The notes beneath the pieces are model-generated. The model made no database searches and had not been told where the DNA came from. It saw only the letters and a program-made list of their open reading frames with translations. 64,000 nucleotides of DNA from Prorocentrum cordatum (Eukaryota > Sar > Dinophyceae > Prorocentrales > Prorocentraceae). Location of the stretch: NCBI GenBank assembly GCA_963575745.1, contig CAUYUJ010014349.1, positions 670,881 to 734,880 of the forward strand, read 5' to 3'. Each line of letters opens with the position of its first letter. Position 1 is the first letter of the stretch. Below, in pieces: positions 1 to 12,109 of this stretch. A program made the translations under genes and the position numbers.

Positions 1-2496
1 TTATGCTCGCCGTTCCTTCGGGGCGCCTTGGGGGGGCCAGCCAGCCATGCTGGCTCTGGAAGACGGCGGGCCTGGGCCGCTCGCGATCCAGGACGCCCCC
101 GCGCAGGCAGATCCAGGTCAACCACCCGATCAGCAGAGTCATTTTGGGCAGCAGCTGGTTGAGCAGAGGCCGAGCCCGCGCCTTCCATTTGGTGTGCTCG
201 TGGAGGCGGGCGACGGCGACTCGGCGGGCGACGAGCCGAGGCGCGGTCTCAACCCTTATCTATTGGCGAAGAATGCGTACATGCAGGCTGCGAAGGAGGC
301 TAAGGGCGGGCGCCTTACAGAGGAGGAAGTGAACCAACACACCGCTGAGTTCAAGCGCATCTGGAGTTCCGCAGACCAGGGCGTTCACCATGAGGCGTAC
401 CAGCTATGGAGACAGAAGCCAACCAACAAGGATAAGCCATCTAACCCCGAGTATGCCTTGTGCTGGGGCGGAGGCTGCCATGCCACGCCTTTCACCCCGA
501 ATGAGCTGCGCGACTACATCATAGAGTGCGGGTGGCCCTCGGAGGAAGAGGCGCTCGACGGGACTCATGCCGAGAGGGGCGTGCCCGCGGACAGCACGAC
601 GGATTTCGAGGCCGTCGAGTATTGCGACTTTTGGGGCGTCTCTCGCTCAGCGCGGAACGCCGATCGGGACGGCTCGAGGGTGCCCGCGGCGTTCGACATA
701 ATCGAGAAATCTATTTTCAATTACTTGGTGTCGATTGGCGCTGGGCGGGACGCATCAGACGCAGCGGACGTCATGCTGATCGTCGAGGGCCCCGCCGTGA
801 AGGGAGACACAAAACGCTACGTGGCAATGGTGACGGACATCACGTTCTCGCCCCACGTGTTCGAGGTGACCGACCACGTCTTCGAGGACAGCGCCAATGC
901 GAGCTCGGAGGACGCGGGGCCAACCATTTTCCAGGGCCGCCCTCCCCCCTCCGATGCTCTGGCCTCAGGAGCACCCATGGGCCCAGTCCTGGGAAAGGTG
1001 TCGAGAACTCTGGGGGTCGACGTACAGTGGAGACCCATGCCAAGAAACACCTTGCTTGCCTCCAGGGTGCCCTGGGTTCCTTGGGATTCGATGGTTTTGC
1101 AATGGAAATCATGACGTTCCCACGCCAACAATCCATGGACGTCCTGGGGTCTCAGGGTTCGGTTTCTTGTGGAAGGCTTCTTGGCCCCCCGCGACGGGGG
1201 GCGGGTAGCTTTGGAAAGTGGTCACTCCGATTGATCAGGAGTTGACGCTGCCGTGCTTCGCTAACATCCCGAATCGTGTCAGCCATGTCTCAGAGCACCG
1301 CGCGATTGCCACCTACACCTCGGACCTGTGGATCGAGATCTTGGTTGAGAACCTTACCTCGGTGCACCTGCGCGCTGCCAGGTACGACCTGGACTTCGAG
1401 TTCGGCACGCTGCGACGATCGGTTATCCTGGAGATGACTGACCTCGGCTGCATCTGGCAACCAGGAATGAAAGCGCCGCGCAAGTTCGGGAAGAGCAAGG
1501 AGCCCCCGCAGCCAAAGGTCAGGGATGACGACCCTCTCGGCGAGGATGCACAACGGCAAGCCGTGCAAGAGCTGCGCCGAGGTGCTCGGCGGGGGCGTCG
1601 GGGCCGAGGCCGAGGCAGGGGTCGCGATGGTCGGGGCGGCCGCGGGCGTCGCGGAGGGGCAGCCGCTGACGGTCTCGAGGATGCACTGCGGAGGGAGCTG
1701 CCGCTGATGGACATGGCCGATGACCTCGAGGGCGCGGCGGCGGAGTCGGACGACGGCGAGCACCGCATGATTGACGAGGGCAGCGCTCCATCTATGACAT
1801 CGGTGGAGGAGCTTGACTTGGCCTTCGCGGAGATTCCAGAGCATCACGCAGAACCTCGTCCGCCTGCTGTTGAGCCCGGTCCTCGCGGAGTTCATGCAGA
1901 TGGCGGCGATGATTCGATGGACGAGGACCTTTTTGGAGAGATAGCAGCTGTTGCAGAACAGGAAGGCAGTGCCGCTGCCAAGGCATCAGGCGCTGCGGGA
2001 TCAGGTAGCCCGCCTGATGACAGCCCCCCCCCCCTGGTGGCGCAGATGTGCCATCGCCCCCAGCCCGCGAGCCGTGGCAAGACCTCCCCCCACCAACAGC
2101 GCAGGGGTATTACCTCATGGGGGGGGGGGGGGGGGAAGCATGCTCCGCATCCTATGGGGTAAACCCCACAATTCAGTGACGATAACATGCTATCGGCATC
2201 GAGGCTGCCACTTGTGCGTCGGGGCGGCAACGTGCGGGACTGAGTTAGATATTCAGAGGTGGTTGTTTTCTGTGAGTGCAAGCCCAGAGGGGTGCTGCGT
2301 AGCAGATAATAAAGTCCCGGCGAAACAGCACATGGACGCAGGTGGGGCCCTCTGGGGCGCAAGGGCGGGAGCGAAAGCCAAAGCCGAGCCGAACCCAAAG
2401 CCAAGGCCAAGTCAAAGGCCAAGGCCAAGGCCGCGCCTGACGCTTCCACTGACAGTTTTTGGCAGGAGTAGGGTGGTGACAATGAGCAGGGGGTGA
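1..2496 (+). CDS. 3' portion of a multi-copy dinoflagellate protein with an HMG-box-like segment (partial at the left edge)
   Basis: Open at the left edge. Proposed exons: <1-886, 1239-2004 and 2178 to about 2345-2496. Junctions are GAG|GAC with CAG|GAG (phase 0, GA donor) and TCAG|GT with TTCAG|TG (phase 1). Around 265-410 the protein has an HMG-box-like stretch starting NPYLLAKNAYMQ with a Trp and basic residues, possibly DNA binding. A central region includes YTSDLWIEIL and GCIWQPGMKAPRKFG, followed by an Arg-Gly-rich and then an acidic stretch. The last exon starts with a Cys/His cluster (CYRHRGCHLC). The order HMG-like box, TSDE-like segment, acidic linker and C-terminal Cys/His module matches a family I remember as repeated in dinoflagellate proteomes, but I could not verify this. 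The function is unknown. The extreme C-terminus is uncertain because the last frame runs into Lys/Pro-rich low complexity before its stop. Confidence 0.5.
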
Positions 2497-3120
2497 GGAT
2501 AGTGATGAGGAGAGCATGGTGGGTTAGGATGGGGATGACGGGGCGAGGAGGAGTGGTGCGAGGGGCCAGGGAGCTGATGAGGGTGGGGATTTGGAGGGGG
2601 GGGAGGGGGAGAAGTGGGGGTGAGGAAGATGATGATGAAGGGGTGGGCGGGGGGCGGCGATGAGGTTGGGGAGGATGAGGCTGGGGAGGAGGATGGGGGG
2701 AGGGGGATGCGGTTGGGATGAGGAGAGATGACAGAGGTTGAACGGAGTAGGAGGTCCAGGAGGAGGCAGGGGGGATGGGGGGGGGGGGGGGGGGGAGGAG
2801 GGGGGGGCGAGGAGGAGGTGTTGGGGTGGAGGAGGAGGAAAAGGGAGTAAGTGGGAGGGATGGCGAGGGGGAGGTGGGCGAGGGCAATTGATGGGGGGAG
2901 ATGCTACCAACCAGGAGGAGGATGGTCAGGAGGTGGCGGGCGGGTTAAGATGAGAGGTGCGGAGGAGGAGTCGGGGGGGGGGGGGGGCTTAGGGCGAGGG
3001 CGAGGAGAGGGGAACAGCACGCGGGCGAGCACTGCAATCGGCATAGTGCCGATTGCCGGTGATCGTGCCTCTGCATTGCATTTGGATTATGTGTTTGCTG
3101 CGCGCTTGGCGCTCAACATT
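2497..3120. repeat. G-rich and GGAGG low-complexity DNA
   Basis: The plus strand is a purine-dominated run of GGGGAGGA-like words with G homopolymers near 2777-2796 and 2976-2987. Open frames here encode only Pro/Ser/Leu or Gly/Arg monotony. I see no gene. Confidence 0.7.
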
Positions 3121-3219
3121 ATTATAAGTAAAAAACTGCATTGGGCTCATCTGTTATATATGATGGCCTTCGGCCCACTCCGCCACTGTGATAGTGCTGC
3201 GGGCAGCTGAGCCCTTGGT

Positions 3220-3540
3220 GCCGATGCTGGCATCTTGGGGCGTCTTGCAGGAAGCTCCCAGGGGGGCGGGGTCCTGGGCGCTCATTGGGCGGCCCTTGGT
3301 TCGCCAGCGGGTATCTTGGAGTATTCTTGGGGGGGCTTCTTGGGGCAACATAGGCTTCCCTCGCGGGCTGCGGCGGGCTTCTCAGGGCAGTCCTGGGCGG
3401 CGCCCTCGAGCAGACCGTTTGCCATCCTCTCTGGGCCGCCCTTCTGGGCCGCATTGGGCACCCCTCGGGCCGCCTCGGGGCCTCTTGGGCTGTCTTGGCG
3501 CCCTTTCGGCCCTCCGCGGGGCCAGAACATCTCGAAACCA
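3220..3540 (+). repeat. Degenerate TTGGG-type short-period repeat
   Basis: Repeated words of the type ATCTTGGGGC and TCTTGGGC recur roughly every 10-12 bases, with much decay. It resembles the better preserved arrays at 28741-29110 and 37600-37770. No coding evidence. Confidence 0.45.
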
Positions 3541-5540
3541 GGCCACTGGGCCGCTGGGGGCACACGCCACCAACGCACTGCGCACTGCATAGTTAGCGGC
3601 ACGCCGCGCAAACACGCGCGGCGAGCGCACTGCAATAACGCGGGCCCAGGGCCGCACCTCGAGCGCACACCAAAGCAACAACCAGAACGCACGGCACGAA
3701 CATCAGCAATAACACGCGCCCAACACGCACGCGCATGACACACACCCACCATATACGACAATAGACAACGCAACTGGCCATCACCAACCTTGCGCGCGAA
3801 CAACACGATGCGAACAACTTCTACAACTGACATTAAACAAACATTCGGCGTATAAGCATGTTTATATCCACGATATTACAAGCCACGTCCAACGCAACGC
3901 GCATCACACTGAAGCTCTCACGTGTACGCACAATACCACATGCATAAGTACACTATTCGCGTACGTGCTTATACGTATACATTATGTGTGTGCGCGTTGT
4001 GATGTTGCATGTGCTTATGTGCATGATGATGTGGCAATCGCTGGGCTTGTGCGCATGGTCGCATGCAATCAAGCCATCCTTGCGTAGCAGTTGCCAGGGG
4101 TGACGCATTGAATTGGCAGTGAGATTGATGTCTTGGGCCCGACAGTCGAATGTGGCAGGCCGCCGCGCTTGTGCAGCTGAAGACCAGGTGGGCTGATCTC
4201 CTGTGTCGGGTCGGGCCCAGGTCGCTGGCAGTTATGAGCGGCGCTCGATATTCGGGATGCCCCCCTCTATCGGCGGGGACCGAGACCACCCCTGGGCAGA
4301 CCACGCGTGCTGGGGTTGCACAGGGCCATGGGCGGTGCAGGATGATCGCGCCATGCTTCCGTCAGGGTTGCTGGGGACCTGTTGAATGGCAGGCGTAATC
4401 TCCCTGGGGGGGCAGCTTCCAGATCAGGGCGGTTGAAAGTTTCATGCGTCGGGGGCGGCGCAATGCCCGCGGGGCGCTTCAACTTGGCCCCGCGGCGCGA
4501 TCATGGGTGGGTCAAGATGCTGTCGTTGATCGCCAGTCAGTGCGGTTGTTCGAAATCGGGGGGGTCAGGAGTTGTTCAACATCTGATCGGATCGCCTGCG
4601 TCGGTTGGCCCGACATGCCTTCGTTCAGGCCCCATCGTCCAGGCTCGCCCAGGATCTGCGGGGCGGTCGCCGTTCGATTATCGGCTAATCACGAAACCCA
4701 GGGGCTCGGGGGTTGCCCAACGAAGCTCACGGGAGGCATCCCCCTGTTGGGGCGAAGAGGTAAAGGTAAGATGATCCACCGTGAGCAGGTTGAGACCCGC
4801 CGCTTTGATCGGGGTGGGACGTGGCCGCTGGGCGCGGCTCGGGAATCATGCGGAGGGCCCGCCCGATAGGCGTGGCTCGGGGCCTTCTTGGGCGAGGGGC
4901 GGTTCGAAGTCTGCAGGGGAGGGGCGTCAATTTCGGGGCGGGGTAGTGCCCGTTGTTCAGCTGCGGCTGAAGGTACCTCCGGAAATCCCCCATGCCACGA
5001 CCGCCCAGGGTCGCTGTGAAATCCACCCCGCCCCGCGTGTGCCGCCAGATTATCGTTAGGTTGTGAGTGTCGGTTTGGGTCGAGATCGCTGGGTCCAGAT
5101 TTGGGTGGTCGCCCTCGTCGGGGATCGATGAATCGTCGAAGTTGCGCCGGCGCATCCCGCTACCCCGCCCCGATCGCCCGTGCCCGCCGCTTGCTTCCCC
5201 TGACCAATTCACTTCCCGCCGCAGGCGCCTCGGCTGCATCCCGCCGCAGGTCTCCGCGAACACTTCGGCTTCACGGCGGAGTGGAAGGACAAGGCGCCGC
5301 CCCCAGCGCCCCTTTCCCCCTGCTCGCGCCGCCCCGCATCTCCGAGTCCCCGAGCACGATCCTGCTGGCGCCCAAGTCGCAGCGAGGCGCGATTCGCTTA
5401 AGGCGAAGGATGCGAAGTTTCACTCTGCACCGCGCGCGATGCGCGGGCTTTTGCGTGCGGCTCTGAGAGCTGCTCTTGGCGGCGTCTCTGCGGCATGTTT
5501 TGGTTCGACCGCTGGTCTGCGTCATGCCTTTAGCTATGGT
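3541..5540. other. No gene recognised
   Basis: Mixed-composition DNA. 3590-4050 is rich in CACACG/GCGCAC words and comparatively AT-rich, and 4100-5540 is GC-rich. Frames of 80-180 codons occur on both strands, but none shows a motif, a consistent codon pattern or splice-compatible neighbours. Confidence 0.5.
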
Positions 5541-5558
5541 GGTGTGCGTCATGCTCTT

Positions 5559-5715
5559 GACTACGCGTCTGCGCGCTGCCCTGCTCTTGACTACGCGAGT
5601 TGACTACGCGTCTGCGCGCTGCTCTGCTCTTGACTACGCGAGTTGACTACGCGTCTGCGCGCTGCTCTGCCCTTGACTACGGGAGTCGACTATGCGTCTG
5701 CGCGTTGCTCTGTCG
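5559..5715 (+). repeat. 43-bp tandem repeat, about 3.6 copies
   Basis: Units start at 5559, 5602, 5645 and 5688, each beginning GACTACGCGTCTGCGCGCTG. Each unit contains the word GACTACGCG twice, so it has an internal half-repeat. The last copy is diverged (TATGCG for TACGCG) and truncated. No coding role is visible. Confidence 0.85.
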
Positions 5716-8420
5716 CGTTGACTACGCCTCTGCGCGCTTCTCCGTCGCCGCCCTCTTGTTTCTTGAAAATCGCCGACCGCGCTGCCCCCTCTTGACGTGT
5801 CCGCGTCGTTTTACTGCTACCCTTTGACTTGCACTTCGGCGTCTTACTGCCCCTCTCTTGCCCATGGCTAAGCGGCATAAGCCCGCCGCGTCGCTCCTCG
5901 CGCGGCGACTCAGTCGCGCCGTTTGAATCGCCCGCGGCGGTGTAATGCGCCATCTTCGATTCCCCTAGCGGCGGCATAAGCGCACGATGCGCGCTGCTCA
6001 CCGCCGAACGCAGGCGGGGGCTTCTGCCGCGCCGCCTCGGCGCGACGCGCGCGACGCCGACGACCGCCCGCGCGACGGGCGGCGCGCGCGCGCGACTTCT
6101 GGCGCTCGCCGCCCGCCCACTGCGGATTGCAATGGGGGCGTCTTGATGGCCGCGGCCGCGGTCGCGTAAACGCCATGTAGGCGTTTCCAGATAACCAGTT
6201 CAGTGCATTGCGTACTGGCGTGGCCACCAAGTATACATAGAGGATTCACCCAATGGCCCATGGCCATTGCCCGCGCGCGGGTTTTGCCCGATCATAACGC
6301 CAAACCTCCCTGGCGCAAGGCAGATGCTTAGCCATTGGCTCGCATGGGGAGGCCGCGGGCAAACCTAGCTCTTTCCGCGCGTAGCCTTGCATCAGAAAGC
6401 ACGCAGGCGTTAAAATGGACTTCTCGTCGGCGACTAGATGCATGTGATGGGCGGCGTTCCGGACGCATTTGAACTCCTCGGTCACTTCGCAATGTGCAGA
6501 ACGTTCCCTAGACATTACTTAGGCTAGGTTGGGACTCGGCGCGCGCGGCATCCGTCGCGCGAGCGCGGCATAGAGGCTGCCCATGCATTTGCTTGACATT
6601 GCTGCGCCATCGCCTCGACATCGCATCGGAGTTGCGAACGCATGTCCGTGCAGCTGTCCAGGCGCAGCCGCGTCCGTAGGTCGCCATCAGTAGATGCCCC
6701 GTAAACATGCCTACGCGTTTCACTAGCGTGGCGTAGCCCTTTGCATCGCTGGTTAGATATTTAGACGCCATGGAGGGTGCGAGCCATGCGTGTCGATGGC
6801 CCTGCTAGCATTGCCAATTCGTTACTTATTTTGAATTCGGCAGCGCCCTTGGGCCACCTAGACACTATTGAGGCACTCTGGAAGTGGCCATGCATTCCGC
6901 AGGAGTGGTCCAATCGCGACCCAGTCGCAACTTACAGGCGCAATGGAAGTGCCACGTACAACCCCACTTCATTTACACGGCACCAATGCTTCACCCATCC
7001 ATTTCCGAAGACATGATGTTTACCGAACATAAACCATATCAAAACAGTTCTGGAACGTAGCGCAGACTGCGCCGAGGAGTTCCCGACGCATCCCATAGGC
7101 ACACTAGATATCCAGTACGTTTGCATTCAAGCCGCATTAGCACTCCAGTACGCAGGCGCGCCATGCGGACTTCTTATGTATACAGCGCACATGGCCAGAT
7201 CATGTCATGCGCGCGCCTGGTCATGGTGCACTTATTACACACCACGCGCAGGGCAAGTCCTTGGACGCTACTCAGACAAGGCATGCACATCGCTCAAGCA
7301 CTCATCTTACATTACTAAGACTACCTAGGTGCAGGCGAGTCACTATTTCCACGATGGCGCTTAGACATATTCACGTCAACCCGTCTGCTACACAATTATA
7401 AGCGAAACACCATCTATACATAACGTGCACACAAGAGAGAGATGCCGCACTCACTACTTACACGACGTATACATGGTCGAGGCCCAAGGACATTTCCCGG
7501 CGACGATGTCCGCGGGCACATTCGATCGACACGCCTAGAGACCCACGATGGGGTCGGTGGGTTTCCGCTTACAAGACGGAGGGTACTTCCGTTGGGGCTT
7601 CTTGGGTTTATCTTAAAATTTGTCCCCTCTCATCAGCCCTTCGTTTCCGGCCCTGATCACGCGCCCATCCGACCGTTGCCGCATGCCCCGCCCTCGCCCT
7701 CCGCCTCCTCCTTGTCTTCCCCGCCTCCCACCGCCGCTTGCTCATCCTGCTTCTCTCCGACCCCCGTCGCCTTCCCACCTGGTTTCCCTTCCCCCGCGTC
7801 TCGCCGCCCCTCCTTCCGTCACCCTCGACCTGTAGTTTCGGATGCGCCGATGAGGCGGGGGCCCTTTCGCGCCGCGGGCTGCAGCCCGCTTGGGCCCATG
7901 GGGGGCGGGGGCAGGGGGCGCGGGAAAGCGAATTGGTGAGCCTGGGGGGGGGAAGGAGGAGGAGGAGGAGGGCGATGATGGGCGGTAGGGCGAAGGGGAT
8001 GATGAATGATGAGGGGCATTGTCGGCTCTGCAGAGTGTGAATCACAGGCTGCGTGGTGCTCGCCGAAAACGGCCACGCCCAAGGGCGACGCGGTGCCTCT
8101 TGGGTTTGTCAGTTGTTATACAATCACCGCGGTGCTCACAGGTATTGAACATCGAGGCTTCCGTGGTGCATGTAGGCGTTCCCGCGGGGCCTTCACGGGG
8201 TTCTTCTGGCCGCAGTGCCCGCGGGTGATCGCTGACAGCGCCGCTTTGGCACGCGGGCCCCCCGTCCGCCCAATTAACTCACAATACTTGTTGTTGATTT
8301 TGGTTCAAAGGTTTGATTGTTTGATTGCCGTCGCGCAACGTTGAGTCTTTGCGAGTGGATCCCGACTGCAGCGCCTGCAGCCTCGACCTTCAGGACCAGA
8401 GTCGAACAGTCTACTTCGCC
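5716..8420. other. No gene recognised
   Basis: 5720-6170 is GC-rich with CGCG-dense words. 6180-7440 is nearer balanced composition and holds only scattered frames under 100 codons without motifs. 7620-8040 is CCTCC and GGAGG low complexity. 8041-8420 leads into the gene starting at 8421. Nothing here could be supported as a gene. Confidence 0.5.
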
Positions 8421-11315
8421 ATGGCCAGCGGCGCCGCGAGCGAGGCCCCGATCGGCGGCGAGCAACTCGACTCGCTGGATATGTGCGTGGACCTCCCCGA
8501 CGCCCTCGACGCCCTGATGACCGACGTGGCGCCGCCGAAGGACACCTTCATGCGCCTCGGCTCCTGCAGGGGGCAGTTTAGCCGCGAGGGCAGCAACGCC
8601 GCGAGCGCTGCCCACGTGGATGAGGACGGAGGCGCGGCCGCCCAGGGGGGCGCCCCGACGGGCGGCGACGGGGCCCCACCCCTCGCCGCGGACGAGGCCG
8701 CCGAGGAAGCTCAGGGGGCACCCGCGACCGACGCTCAGGCCAAGGAGGGCTTCCAGGCGGAGTTCAAGCTGATGGGCGTCAAGATGGTCGAGATGTTGAC
8801 CCATGCGCATGTCCAGCCACCGCCGCTGCCCGCTGACTTCATGGCCATGCCAGTGGACGGGCCGACTGATGGCAATGCCGATGAAGGGGCGCTTGCACAT
8901 GAACCAGAGCTGAAAGGTGGCATTCTCGACGACGACGACCGCAGGACCACCCCCCTGTCCGTGTCGGCGCCGCTGTCAGCAGGGACAGCGTATTCCAAAT
9001 TCTCCAGGATCAGGGGCACGGTCAACAGCTACGTTGACAAGATGACCGCCCCGACCTGGTTCAAGGACATCGTCCTCGGCACAGTTCACGCCCTCGCCAG
9101 GAGGTTGGGGAACCGAGGCGAGGCGGACATCATGAACAAGGCGCCCTACGACGTCCAGGCGGCCTACAAGCAGTTCATGGTGCGCGTGAAGGCGATAATC
9201 GAATTGCACAAGAGCATCAAAACTTGGACGGAGTCGCCAGACAATGACGCTCTCGATGCCATGCTGAAGCCGTTCGCTGTGCTACTGGGCTACCACATCA
9301 CAGTCGACGGTTACATGAACGAAGAGCTGAACATCATCTGCAACTATGCGATCTTCAAGGGGATCATCAAGCAACAGGTTTCGGTCTCGGCGGCGATGAG
9401 CAAGCGCGACGCACAGGCGCTCGCCCACATGGTGGCGCTGAGGGATCGCCTCATCCAAGCTCTGCCCGAACCGCCAGCGACCGCGGCGGCCGCGGTGACG
9501 GTGAAGACGGAGGGCGGCGGGCGTGCTGCACAGGGCGCTGCGGCAGCGGAGTCGGCCGCCGCTCGGCCGACGAAGAAGCCGAGGCGCACGAAGCGAGCCA
9601 CGGAAGACGCACAGGGCAAAGTGGTCAGGGGCCAGACGCCCCTCTTTTACATGGCCACCATGGTCTCGGACGGCATCAACGCTTGGTTGAGCGACCTCGG
9701 CGGGGCCGCGATCGCGGACGACGGGCAGGTCTGCGTCGTCATCAGGGAGATCTGCGGGGCACAGGAGCAGTGGGCCGCGAAGGCGAAGCAGATCGAGACG
9801 TCTGTGGAGGACGCTACTTTCTCCGAGGTGGGTTGTCGCTAATCTCACTCCCGCCCGCCCTCCGCATCCTCAGATATCACTCCACCTCTCCTTTTCGCCT
9901 CGTGGCCGTCGTGATCGCCGTCGCCTCGTCTCACTCCTACGTGCATTACTGTTCTCGTCGTCCTCCTTATCCGTGTGGCCACCCTCCTTGCCTTCGCGGT
10001 CGTCGTGCCTTTCTTATCCCTATCCCCTCAATGCTTATTGCCGTCTCTCGCTCCTGCCCTCATTATCTTCGTCGTCGTCGTTATCGCATCGCCTCGTCGT
10101 CGCGGTCGTCGTCGCGGTCGTCGCCCTCGCGCGGGCAGAGTAGACTTGGACCCCTAGGTGCTGAAGAGCGCGGTGACGATCGCCATGTGCGCGCACCCCA
10201 TGGAGAGGCTGAGGCCTGCCACGGCCTTGGCGAGGAAGGCCAGGAGGGTGATCGCCGAGCAGGTCAAGCAGCCCAGCAGCCCCGCGCCGGAGCTTGCACG
10301 ATCGATGTGCGCCTACCCTGCTCCGAAGTTGCTGATGGAAGCCAGTCGGCTGCACGTGAATCAGAGCATCGTTGACGATGCGGCGACGTCCGCCTTCAAA
10401 GCCACATCGGCATCCTTCGAAAACCATTTCAGCCAGCTGTTCGACGACGCGCTGCAGTGGAAGGACGCCATGCTACACAGCATCGCCGACCACACAGACG
10501 GCGGGTTCGTCGGGATTCAGCTTCTGTTTGCAGGCATGGGCCCCTTCTTCACGGGGGCTTATTCGTTGCTCCTGAAATGGTTTACAGCATCCGCACAGGA
10601 AAACGTCACTTTCTTCGTGGTCAACGTGCAGAACAGTTTTGAAGTCCTCGAGATCGGTAAGTACATGATCGTGGAGATCTACTGGGCATGCGCGGGATTC
10701 ACTTGCGCGAGTATGGGAAACCTGCTGCTCGAGAGCATCTCAAAGCGGGGGGCGTCTAAGCCAGACGAAGAGGAGGCTGCGGATCAGGAACGTCTGGAGC
10801 AGACCGCTGCTGAGCTGAACACGTACGCTGCGGCGATCGATATATTCATTGATAGTTTGCCGCGTTTCTCCAATACCCTGAAGGACCTCTACGAGCGGCT
10901 CCTGAAGTGCAGGAACTTGGCCCACCAGCGCATGGGCGACATCTTCATCAGCGAGTTTGGCGAGGAGCACAAGGCTATGAACCCGATCAAATACGAGACC
11001 GAGCTAACCTACGTCGTGAACCTGTGCACCGACATGCCGACCTACCTGAAGTACTGCTTGGACTTGGCGGGGGCGTTGATTCATGACACGACTGATGCTG
11101 GGCGCGAGAAGTTCACCAATGACATCATAAAGTTCGCTGGCCTCCAGCGCATCGTGGACGACGAGACCTGGTCGAACTTGCTTGGGGCATTTGTCGAGAC
11201 CTCCATCGCCGACTCGGCCCGCGTGGAGTTGGTCCGCTCTATCTTCGGCGACTTCAAAGACGTTGTAGGTTCTGCTGGCATCACCCCATTTTCCACGTTG
11301 GGCCTGTCATACTGA
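8421..11315 (+). CDS. Unrecognised two-exon gene, 854 aa
   Basis: Exon 1 is 8421-9827 and exon 2 is 10158-11315. The intron (9828-10157, 330 bp) has a GT donor; both junctions read AG|GTG, both are phase 0, and the joined frame stays open. The start at 8421 is chosen because CGCCATGG is a good initiation context and the frame upstream has no other ATG. The N-terminus is Ala/Gly-rich and acidic. The middle (about residues 190-350) is predicted by eye to be helical (PTWFKDIVLGTVHALARR and after). A basic stretch PTKKPRRTKR near residue 400 could be a nuclear localisation signal. Exon 2 is mainly helical with Leu heptads and ends GLSY. No transmembrane segment or catalytic motif was recognised. 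The function and family are unknown. The same-strand ORF at 11513 follows closely. Confidence 0.7.
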
Positions 11316-11512
11316 GTGGTTTACCGCTTTCGGTTTTGGTGTCCAGGGAGGCCGGTTTGATCTTGTACCGGTCGGTTGTTTCTGGGGCTCGGGTATCAGG
11401 ATGGGGCCCAGGTTTAGGGATTTTGGGGGGGGCAGGTTTAGGGATTCGGGGTGAGGCCCGCGCAGGTTCGCAGGTCTATACTGTCTGCTCCGACAGCTTC
11501 GTGGCAGCTCGC

Positions 11513-11905
11513 ATGGCTGACATCGCTCCGACCCTGAACTTCACCATCGGCATTGTGAGCGAGCAGGCGATCGCGGAGGGCCAATGTGGCGCAGCGTTCG
11601 ATAGGTTGGTCTTGGCGCACGGGCCCCTGGAGAGCCTCTTCCCTCTCGGAGTGAGCTTTGAGGACGGCGGCGAGAAGGATGAAAAGGCCCTTCAGACTTC
11701 CAAGCACTACATGTCCCTCTCAGACTTGGTCTCTTTCCTGGAGGCGAGTGGCGTCGCATCCATCAGCGTCCCTGGTGTGACTATCAACGACGGTGACAAT
11801 CGGCTGCCAACGGATAGTGCCATCGCCTTGTTGGGGCCACTAGCGTCAACCCAGCGAGCCGCGACCAAAAACACCACATATACAATAAATAGGAGAAGCG
11901 GTTGA
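11513..11905 (+). CDS. Small hypothetical ORF, 130 aa, possibly a first exon
   Basis: Starts at ATG 11513 (CTCGCATGG context) and ends TGA at 11903-11905. The composition is ordinary protein-like (MADIAPTLNFTIGIVSEQ, then SLSDLVSFLEASGVASISVP) rather than low complexity. It lies 200 bp after the previous gene on the same strand. It may be a short complete gene or the first exon of a larger one whose later exons were not found in the purine-rich DNA downstream. No family recognised. Confidence 0.4.
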   Translation: MADIAPTLNFTIGIVSEQAIAEGQCGAAFDRLVLAHGPLESLFPLGVSFEDGGEKDEKALQTSKHYMSLSDLVSFLEASGVASISVPGVTINDGDNRLPTDSAIALLGPLASTQRAATKNTTYTINRRSG

Positions 11906-12109
11906 CCAAATATTGTCCCCCCAGATGGGCTCAGGTAATTAACGTGATTGGCCGCCAGCAACATTTTCCGCGTGCCATTCAACACGTATGCCCCACTCAT
12001 GTGATACCCGCCCTTTTTGTCTTCGATCGCACCCTTTTTTGGGGGGGTCTTTCTCTTTGCGGGCGCGGTGGGGCTTTGACCGGCGGAAATAGGGGGAATT
12101 TAGAAGAAG

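Noticed and set aside
1892-2887. A 331-codon minus-strand Pro/Ser-rich frame
   Set aside because: It covers GGAGG low complexity and runs antisense to a better-supported exon.
8060-8080. GCCGAAAACGGCCACG as another antisense leader relic
   Set aside because: Needs a gap and two mismatches, and lies on the wrong strand for the neighbouring gene.
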